NCBI RefSeq assembly: GCF_018873765.1 | Contig: NC_057926.1 | Coordinates: 48,103,043 to 48,167,042, forward strand | Length of the DNA stretch: 64,000 nt | From: Telopea speciosissima | Lineage: Eukaryota > Streptophyta > Magnoliopsida > Proteales > Proteaceae | Direction of reading: 5' to 3' | Shown here: positions 55,560-64,000 of the stretch, piece after piece | How positions within the stretch are numbered: position 1 is the first letter of the stretch | Layout: every line of letters starts with the position of its first letter | Program-made: the position numbers and the translations under genes | Notes under the pieces: model-generated | The model's database searches: none | What the model saw: the letters and a program-made list of their open reading frames with translations, nothing else | What the model was told of the DNA's origin: nothing

Positions 55560-57052
55560 TTTTGCCAAATGCCCTCTGAAAATACTCATTTGTCCAAATG
55601 CACTCCCTCAACTTTATAAATTACAAATTCTCTCTACTTTCAAAACATTGTAACACTTTAATCCAATCCGATAGTTTGGTACGTTAGATATTAGTTTCAG
55701 AAAATCTAATGACCAAAATGCCCTTATGATAAAACTCATCAAAATTAAAATGTAAAGTGACCAAATTACCCTCATCTTCCCCAAATCACTTAGCGTTTGA
55801 AACTGAAACCCTAAACATAAACGATTCCAGAGAAAAATAGAGATTGAGCTGAAAATTTATGTACCTATCATTGTTACTATGGTGCTTTCACAATCTAACT
55901 AAGTTGGAAATTTCTGGACCTATCATTGAGCTTTATCCCTGGAATCCAGATGAGAAATTTTTGTACCTATAGTCGCTATTTTAATTGACTATATTAAAAT
56001 ATGAGTTGGTGGTTTATTCTCTTCAGCTCTCACTGATCATCCTATGATTTTTGAGTTGTCTGTAACGGCTAGATTGAGAAGCATCAGCAATAATATATCA
56101 ATTATGTTTTTCTTGATTTTCTCTTGGAGCTTTGGAAACAGAGGATCTAAAGCAAAGAACACTCTCCTAGCAGGAGAAAGCCTCAACGATGGGGAGAGCT
56201 TGGTTTCTGCAAACAATCTCTACGAATTGAAGTTCATGAATTTTCAGAAATCCCAAAACCGCTATTTGGGAATACTGAACTTGGATTATGATGTCAGAGC
56301 AGCATGGATAGCCAACAGAGAGAACCCTCTCATGGATTCCTCTGGAATTCCAAGCATCAATCAAGAAGGAAATTTGTTGCTTACGATCGGTAGTGGGATC
56401 TCCACCATGATAAACCCCGAAGAACCTGCAATGGATGCCAACACTCTGGTAATTTACTTCTTAAAGACGAAGAGCGGATTGTGTCGCAATGTTTCGATTA
56501 TCCTTCTGATACATTTCTACCTAGAATGAAGCTAGGGTTGTTTGATTTAAGGACTTATACGCCACGAAAACGGGTACTAACTTCATGGTTGAGCAATCAA
56601 GTACCCTCTCCAAGAGCTTTCTCTCTTGGCGTCAATCTAGAAAACATGAAAGAACTCGTTATCTGGTGAAGAGGGAGGGTTTATTGGCGAAGCGGGATTT
56701 GGGACAATAACAATTTCAGCTTCCCCTATATTAGAAGTGTTTCAACCTCTATACATCAGCAATAATATATCATTTCCTTTTTTCTATTTTTCTCTGGAAT
56801 CGTTTAGATTTAGGGTTTTCGATTTGTGGAAGATGAGAGCAATTTGGTCACTTTACTCTTTAATTTTGGTGGATTTTTATCATAAATGCATTTTGGTCAT
56901 TAGATTCCCTGAAACTAACGTCTAACGTCCCAGACTAATGAACTGGACTAAAGTGTTACAATGTTTTCAAAGTAAGAGGAGTTTGCATTTTGTAAAGTTA
57001 CAGGGGTGCATTTGGACAAATGGATATTTTCAGGGGGGCATTTGACAAAAAC
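55560..57052. mobile_element. Inner inverted-repeat element carrying a receptor-kinase fragment
   Basis: About 280 bp at the left (TTTGCCAAATGCCCTCTGAA ... AAACGATTCCAGAGAAAAAT, ending near 55840) is repeated inverted at the right (from about 56775). The arms are roughly 80 percent alike by eye. Between them lies the lectin-domain fragment. This is the plan of a Pack-type TIR element; no clear target duplication was found, so the ends are approximate. Confidence 0.72.
56104..56750 (+). pseudogene. G-type lectin S-receptor-like kinase fragment (B-lectin domain)
   Basis: The frame from 56044 reads NTLLAGESLNDGESLVSANN, RYLGILNLDYDVRAAWIANR and ENPLMDSSGIPSINQEGNLL. A second frame continues CFDYPSDTFLPRMKLGLFDL, then VLTSWLSNQVPSPRAFSLGV and ELVIW. 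This is the mannose-binding lectin domain of S-locus-type receptor kinases. The frame shifts near 56450-56490, a stop follows ELVIW, and the later part of the gene (PAN, membrane and kinase domains) is absent. A 19-bp direct repeat, CATCAGCAATAATATATCA, flanks the piece (56082-56100 and 56754-56772). Confidence 0.85.
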
Positions 57053-58568
57053 TCAAATGAAAAAAAAAAAAAAAAAACACTAAAACTAAAACTAAACAAA
57101 ATCCTCAACGAACAAACATCGTTTAGGGAGAGACGAGAGATTGGGGAAATCGTCAATTTCAAGCTCTTTCGAACGAACCGTAGTAGCCGCTGCCCAGCCT
57201 GCCCCCCAATCCCAATCATCTTCTCCATCTCCGTTCAACGGCCGCCTGCGAATCCTCCTACAAGGATCAAATCCTCAACGGCGACGTTGACGGCGACGGC
57301 GACTCTTCTCAATCTTCAAGACGGTTCTGCTTCTCTTCTCAATCTTCAAGGCCGATCTGTTCCTCCTCTTCTTCTCCGTCCATCTCGTTGTAACTTGTAA
57401 GTCTTCTCTCAAATCTCAGCCCATTAGACCTGCGGCAGAAAATTAAATTTCAGCCCATCAAATTTCTGCCATTGATAGTCACTTCTGAAATTGTACTCCA
57501 TTTGAAGATCAGATTTGATTTTTTATTTCAGATTGGTATTCTTATATCAAAAGGAAACTGAGTAGGAATAGAAAGACAAGACATCATTTTACAGAAAAGG
57601 ATAAAAAATGAATTTTTTTTGAAAAACTCTCAATTAGAATCTGAAAGACAACATCCCCTCACCATGAACATGAGCCCGGTTCTATTGCAGATATAAGAAT
57701 AGATTGATTAATTGATTGAAATAATCTGATCTATTCCCCCCCTCCCCCTCCAACTTGCTACAATTCTGTACGTACCTTGTTATTATCCTGCCCAAATGAG
57801 TTTAGGTAACCCAAAGCAGGGAGACTACTTCCTTCTATGAATTTACATTGGATTGGGGAGTCATTAGCACATGTGAAAGGAACCTGGTTGCTGGTGAAGT
57901 GTCCACTGTTCTCTGGATTTTCATGACCAGCCCATATAGCTTCCGCATAGAAATCAGCATATATGTAACTGAAACTCAATTGAGAATACATGAATAACAA
58001 GGATAATTTAGTTGATAAAATATGCTGTTATGTTGTTTATTAGGTGGTGAATATCTGTTATATAGTGAATATATATACCCATATTTTTGCTTATAGAATG
58101 GCCATATTAAACACTTATCGTATTATTGCCCTATGCATTTTATTACGCCGGATTTTTGAAAAGTATTATTGCCGTCTAGTCCGTTTAATTGCCGTACGTA
58201 TCCGTTCCCGTTCAATTACCATTCCCGAACTTACTAACTAAGGGTTGAAGAAGAAGGTGAAGTTTTAGTTCAACCGAGCAACCAACCCAAGACTTCTTCT
58301 TCTTCTGCGATGCATTGCTTGACTGGATTGGTGGAGATTGAGTTGCAGGTCATGTGAGGAAGAGGATCTATTTTGGGGTTTTTAGATTCAAGGGTAAAAT
58401 AGTAAGTCTACACTGGTCAAGGGTAGTTTAGGGATTTAAATATATTTAACTTGGACTTATAAGTTAACCGCATCAAGGGACTAAATTGTAATATAGGCTC
58501 TAAACGGGGGACGGTTGAGTATTTTCAAAACTATAGTTGAGTATCATTCGATTTTGTGGAATTTGCCC

Positions 58569-59680
58569 TTTAGCATGGCCCAAACCCAATTTGCTCATAT
58601 GGTGCTTTGCTTATTTGGATGCCAAATAAGCTTGATGATCCTGCATGGTTACATCATAAATCCTCTTTATGACAAAACCTTCACATTTTAAGTTAAACAA
58701 AAGCCCAATTAATGGAGTAAAGAATTGTCGCATTACTTCTTTCCACAAGAAGGCACTCTAAATGGTGGAAATATAACCCATCTTAGTCCGAAATAGAACC
58801 GGACGACCAAGGGATCCATTTCAAATGGACTTCTCTAAGGTAACGAACAAGGTTCGAGAACTGGAGATCTCGCGAGGCAGTTTCGGTTGAGAGTAGTTTT
58901 CGAAAAAATCTCGAGAGATCTCCGAGATCTCGAGATCTCGGGATCTGATATCTGAGTTGAGTATCATGGTTTTTTAGTACAAAAACCAATATCGCAGAGA
59001 TCTCGCGAGATCTGCTGGGCCCAAAGATGCTAGTTAGTTGTATTTAGCCCAATTTTCACCCAAAACCATTTCCAACATCATGTAGTTCTTAGGCTCTAAA
59101 CCAAGGGAAAAACCTCTCCTTCAAATTTCTTCTTCTTTCTTTCGATTGCTGGATGGAATGCACGCTTGGAGTTAGATTGAAGTGCCAAATGAAGATTCAA
59201 GTGCAATTTGGAGCATCATCACCTATTTGCAAGATTTCAAAGGTGTTTTCTATTTCTTCCCAAATCTATTTTTTCCAAAAAAAAATTTTGTAATCCTTGT
59301 AGATTCATGTGGTTTTAATATATGATGATGGTGGTGGTGATGACACCGGGTGATGCATGGTGATGGTGATGGTGATGGTGATGGTGATGGTGGTGATGAT
59401 CCTTGCATGGTGCGACATCATAAATCCTCCTTATGACAAGCGCACTACCTTCACATTTTGGAAGTTAAACAAAAGCTCAATTAATGGAGTAAAAGAATTG
59501 TCGTCATTACTTCTTTCCACAAGAAGGCACTCATAAATGGTGGAAATATAACCCATCTTAGTCGGAAATAGAACCGGACCGGACCAATTGCATGCGCGAT
59601 CCATTTCAAACGGACTTCTCCTTCCAAAATCCAGCCTTTCTAGGTAACGGAATTACACTCACAACCGGGTTTGTTATTCT
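58569..59680. repeat. Direct duplication around a GAGATCTCG-rich segment
   Basis: 58620-58850 (for example TTACTTCTTTCCACAAGAAG, GGTGGAAATATAACCCATCT) recurs at 59395-59655 with small indels. Between the copies, 58855-59005 is made of overlapping palindromes of the GAGATCTCGCGAG type, followed by C/T-rich leader-like DNA at 59100-59160. No gene is seen. Confidence 0.65.
59325..59405. repeat. Minisatellite of GATGGT units
   Basis: About ten imperfect copies of a 6-base GATGGT/GATGAT unit, directly in front of the right copy of the duplication. Confidence 0.8.
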
Positions 59681-59694
59681 TTTTTTTTTTTTTT

Positions 59695-62600
59695 GGTAAG
59701 GAGGAATTTATTGATTTAAGAGTGAAAAGCTCAAGGCGTCTGATTTACAAAGGTCAGATATTCTTTTTTTTTTGGTAAGGAGGAATTTATTGATTTAAGA
59801 GTGAAAAGCTCAAGGCGTCTGATTTACAAAGGTCGATAACTGGGAGTGGAGTTAGGCCATGTTGTTTGACACGCACTGGACAAGGCCTTCTTAGCTAGGG
59901 AGTCAGCCACGCTATTTATCTCCCTGGGAATGTAGTGAATTGAACAGGACCTCAAAGCAGTGAATAAGTATTTGATATCCTGAACAAGGTTGACCACCTC
60001 AATGGGAGGATGTTGAGAGTTCCTGTTGTTAACAATGTCAGCTAAGATCTTGCTATCTGTCTCCACCTCTATGTCATCAAAGCCATCTGCAATGCACTGA
60101 AGGAGACCAGATCGAATTGCTATGGCTTCCCCTTCGAGAATTGAGGAGAAGGATGTTGGTTCGGATACCGCACATAAAGATAGTCCCCTTGCTATCACGA
60201 ATGATGAATCCAACTCCTCCTTTATCTTTTGATCCAGCTGCATCAGTGTTCAGTTTATGGAGTGGAGCTTGTGGGGGCAACCATAGAGCTTTTACAGGCA
60301 GATTCTGAATATGGTGTTCTGAAGATGGAAGGATTGTTGCTTGGCAGAAGCTTTGAAAATCCTATTCAGCTTGATGGATAACCTGCTCTGGGGTCCATTT
60401 CTTTCCACTGAATATGAGATCGTTTCGAGCTCGCCACAAATTCCAACAGATGTAGGAGCCAAGCCTGGCAACCTCTTTTCCTCTTTTTTTGTTTGTAGAA
60501 GATATCTGAACCCAGTTCTCTATCACCTTAAATAATTTAGGATCATTAAAGGGGGGAGTGAATGATAGAGAGGAGCCGAACCATACTGCTCTTGCAAAGT
60601 TACAATCCACTAGGATATGGTCTGCAGATTCTTCGACTTCTCCACATCTAGGACACATTGGTTCTATAGTGATTCGCCGGTGAGCAAGCCCCACTCCTGT
60701 GGCCAGACCATCCGCACAAGCTCGCCAAAGAAAATTATGGATATTTGGCATTGCTTGACTTGACCAAATCTGTTTCCAAACTGAATCTGGGATTTGTTGT
60801 GCACCTCTGGATGATGAAGCTGATTGGTTTGAGCGTCTTTCAGCCTGATTGCATAGCCAGTGATATGCTGATTTAACTGTATAGCTTCCATTCTTCGTTC
60901 CCCCCCATACTTGGTACTCATCCTGCGGAAACAACCCCAACTTGATTTTTAGAACAGCTTCTTTATCAATTGGGTGGAGGAATTCATTTAAGAAATCAGT
61001 CTTCCATTTTCGGTTCTCTTGATCTATGAGATCAGCTACATAGATAGGTCCATGGCCTTCGTATTGAGAATGCTGGAGTTTAAGATCGGGGATTCTGGGA
61101 TCCAGCAATCATCCCAAATGTTGATCTTATTATCCATTCCAACTATCCAAAATGATCCAGCTGTAATGACCTTTCGACCTTCCAAAATCCTTCTCTAGGC
61201 CCATGATGGACTTGATCCTAATTTTGCATGTAGGAAGTCAGTATTGGGATAGTACACCTGTTTCATGAATGTTGCCTAGTGTGAAGTAGGATTCTCCCAA
61301 GGCCTCCATGCGAGGTTGCTCAGTAGAGCCTAGATACCCAACAAATCTTCTTTTTCTCTTTAGTTCCTCCCCAATAAAATTGAGTTGCTGCTTGTCGAAT
61401 CTTCTTATGATTTGAAGCCGGCATTTTGAAACGAGAGCAGGCGAAGTTATTCATTGACATCACCACTGATTTCAGCATTATTTCTCTACCAGAGTGGGAT
61501 AGTAAATTGCACTTCCATCCTTCCATTTTAGTTGTGGCTTTCTCATTTATCTCACGGTAGAGCTCAAGTTTAAATGTCCCAAATTCAGTTGGGAGCCCGA
61601 GGTATATTTTTGGGCACTCTCCATACTTGATTTTGAGAATCCTTGAGAACCAACATTTGAATTTGGGAGCTATGTTGGGGCTGAATATCAGGCTAGATTT
61701 GTTGAGATTAATTTGTTGTCCACTGGCTTGACAATAAAGGTCCAGGCAAGCTTTTAAGTTGTGAATCCCATCAATAGACACTTCTGAGAAGATGAGGCTG
61801 TCGTCAGCAAATAACAAGTGTGAGAGAGGGGAAGTTCTATTTCGGACCTTAATACCTTTGATGAATCCTGCTAATTCAGCCTGCTGTAGCACAGCACTCA
61901 GTGCTTGAGAGCATAAAACGAAGAGAGCTAGGGATAAAGGATCCCCCTGGCGAATCCCTCTGGTTGGAGTAATGAACCCCCTAGGGGCACCATTGATGAG
62001 AAGCTCATAAGAGACTCTGGATATGCAAGACATTACCGTGGATACCCATTTGTCACTGAAACCAAAACGAAGTGGGACACGCTCTATGAACTGCCATTCT
62101 AATCGGTCATATGCTTTCCTCATGTCCAACTTCATTGCAACAAATTTTTTCTTTCCTTTCTTCTTGTGCTTGATATAGTGAAATGTTTCATGAGCTAAGA
62201 AGATGTTAGCCTATTTGGAACAAATGCTGACTGCACGGGGGAGATTATGTTTTCCAAGCTGTCCTTAAATCTGGTAGCTATGATCTTGGTAGCTACCTTC
62301 ACCGCTACATTGCATAGGCTGATTGGCCTAAACTGTTCTGCGGAATCTGGCTGATCTACTTTAGGAATTAGGCATATCATTGTATTATTGATGCTGGAAG
62401 GGAGTTTGCCTTGGTTGAAAAAATCATGCACGAATTTGCAGATGTCTGTGCCTACCAGATCCCAGTAGTTTTGAAAGAAGGCTGGTGGTAGGCCGTCAGG
62501 GCCAGGGGACTTGAGTGGCTGCATTGAAAATAGGGATAGCTTTACTTCTTCAATATCAGGAATTCTGCACAGCTGATCATTTGTGATGTTATCCACTGAA

Positions 62601-64000
62601 GGGGAAATTGCTTGGAGGGTATTTTCATCAAGCTTTTCAGATGAGTATAGAGATCTGTAGTACTGTAGCATTTCTTGAAAAATATCCTCCGCCGATTAAG
62701 ACCGTTTCCCAGATTGCAATTTCAATTGGAGGATCTTGTTGCGGTTTCTTCTTTGGAGGGTAGTCGCATGAAAGAATTTCGTATTGCGATCTCCATTTTT
62801 TAACCACATAACCTTTGCTTTCTGTTGCCAAAACTGTCCTCTACTGAGTTCCACCTGAAGAAGCTGCTGAATTTCCTTCTCTCTGATTTGATTAGCTGTT
62901 GATGTAGAACTCTGTTGGAGATTTTCTAGTTCTTTGAGAAGAGCTGCAATTTTGCTTTGTACATGACCAAAAGTGTCTTTATTCCACTTGGAAAATACCA
63001 ACTTGCAGCTGCTGGCTTTCTGAATTAAAGTGTTGCTGGAGGGACCATACGTTGGAATGTTCCAAGCTTTAAATGCTACAGCTTTGCATTCAGGATGGGA
63101 GAACCACATTGACTCGAATCTGAATGGATGAACTCCCGATGATCTGCCACCTTCTGTATCAAAGACTAGAGGCAAATGATCAGATCCAACTGTAGATCGA
63201 ATTGTAACAATGGCATCAGCATATGTTCTCTGCCATTCTAGGTTTGATAAGACTCTGTCCAATTTTATCTTGATATTGGCTGCTCCCATTCTTTTATTCG
63301 ACCACGTGAAGGAGGGGCCGTGAGTGCCCAGATCCATTAGATGACATTTGTTCATCATTTCTGTATATTGTTCTGTCTCTGCTCCCTTTTTGATTTCCAC
63401 CCCTTTTTTCATGCCAAGCTAAGTGTGAGTTGAAGTCCCCCAAACAGACCCAACTTTCATGGCGATTTTCTCCTATAAGAGAGATATTATCCCATACCTG
63501 TTTTCTGCAACATTTAACAGGGTCGCCATATACAAAGGTAATAAAATAAGATGAGAAGAGTTTTGAAGAGACCTTTGTATCAATTATGTGATTGTCTGCA
63601 TAAAGAACTTCCACTGGAATGTGTTGGCCCCAAAAGATAGTCCTCCTGCTGTACCAATAGGATCAACCGAGAAGGAAGAGTGCAGTTTCAACTTACGTCC
63701 CACTTGACTAATTTTTCTGGATTTAGGAACACCATATCTGGTTGGACAGATTTGGAGAGATGAATGAGTGATTGAATTGTCAGGGGTCTCCCCAATCCCT
63801 GACAATTCCAACTGATGATTTTCATTGGCTCCTTTGGGGCTGATTTCCCCCAGCCGCCAAGGGAGCATCTGATAAAAAATGCACTGATACTGTGGATGAA
63901 GCAGAGAATTCAGTGCTTGGGTCTTCTTGTTCTACACGCCATATATGCTTCCCTCGAGGTTTCCCCGCTTTGGTGTCAACCAATCCTTGATCAGAATGAG
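59695..64000 (-). mobile_element. L1-type LINE, 3' 4.3 kb, continuing past the window edge
   Basis: Minus-strand order: endonuclease (CLGDFNSHLAWHEKR near 63450-63500; GPSFTWSNKRMG and SDHLPLVFD to 63150), reverse transcriptase (SPGPDGLPPAFFQNYW at about 62500; MKLDMRKAYDRLEW, GIRQGDPLS, LLFADDSLIF at 62135-61790), zinc-binding region (61108-60500, CPRCGEVEESADHILVDC) and ribonuclease H (60270-59824, KLNTDAAGSKDKGGVGF, VETDSKILADI, YIPREINSVADSLAKKAL). Several stops and frameshifts separate these blocks, so it is not active. The 3' terminus (GACCTTTGTAAATCAGACGC ... CTTACC plus A tail) is present twice in a row, at 59774-59835 and 59695-59755. Confidence 0.92.

Larger units (their letters stand above)
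54535..58568. mobile_element. Outer inverted-repeat (MULE-like) element, 4.0 kb
   Basis: It starts GGGTAAATTACACGGC and ends with the inverse of GGGCAAATTCCACAAAATCG. About 100 bp at each end match as inverted repeats with indels (TTTTGAAAATACTCAACC occurs in both). The start resembles the MULE-type MITE at 30657. Flanks TTTAATCAA and TTTAGCATG give at best a decayed 9-bp duplication. The inside holds gene-like pieces (C/T-rich coding-like DNA at 54700-55014; a GC-rich leader-like block ending AACTTGTAAGTC at 57110-57410) and a second inverted-repeat element. No transposase was seen. Confidence 0.6.

Noticed and set aside
57020-57400. 126-codon frame as a gene
   Set aside because: It begins in the arm of the inner inverted-repeat element and continues into leader-like DNA; low-complexity text and no homology recognised.
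59824-63868. Host genes encoding ribonuclease H or reverse transcriptase
   Set aside because: Order of domains, repeated stops and the A-tailed end show a LINE.

Overview
This is a nuclear window from a flowering plant that is not a grass. Its genes are intron-bearing and sparse (six intact or nearly intact protein genes and one tRNA gene in 64 kb), the families are plant-specific (YSL transporter, expansin A, plant sulfotransferase), and the intergenic DNA is AT-rich and packed with plant-type transposons. I cannot place the species. The abundance of unfamiliar hairpin repeats fits a lineage outside the well-annotated models, but that is inference.

Layout. 0-6.7 kb is repeat-rich intergenic DNA with hAT-type MITEs (8-bp target duplications), hairpin elements and SINEs. 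6.8-10.5 kb carries a six-exon YSL metal-nicotianamine transporter (705 aa) whose introns hold a Tourist-like MITE, a SINE and an LTR relic. 11-16.1 kb holds a duplicated AT-rich segment split by a 1.9-kb Pack-MULE-like element (long inverted repeats, exact 9-bp target duplication) that carries a piece of a chloroplast phosphoglycerate kinase gene. 16.3-17.3 kb is an intronless sulfotransferase gene; a decayed tandem copy lies at 20.0-20.4 kb. 24.9-30.1 kb is an EXPA13-like expansin whose two exons are separated by a 4.3-kb intron. 31-33 kb is a decayed LINE. 34.8-41.0 kb (minus strand) is a HEMK2-type eRF1 methyltransferase with a distant 5' exon. 42.4 kb is tRNA-Leu(AAG). 43.7-45.7 kb holds LINE ribonuclease H remnants, one with an exact 14-bp target duplication. 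48.1 kb is a 312-bp TRIM retroelement. 50.8-51.8 kb (minus) is an SGNH/PC-esterase-like membrane protein gene with an in-frame TGA at codon 25, followed upstream by histone H4 (52.5-52.8 kb, minus) with a near-consensus Type I histone promoter element. 54.5-58.6 kb is a nest of two inverted-repeat elements enclosing a broken G-type lectin receptor kinase fragment. 59.7-64 kb is the 3' part of an L1-type LINE that runs off the right edge.

The genes do not form one pathway. The main theme is DNA transposition. At least eight short elements that are almost complete hairpins carry matching or near-matching 9-bp flanking duplications, the mark of Mutator-type transposition, although the sequence of their arms differs from copy to copy. 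They sit in intergenic DNA, in a 5' leader and next to a histone promoter. Together with the Pack-MULE-like elements they are the most unusual content of the window.
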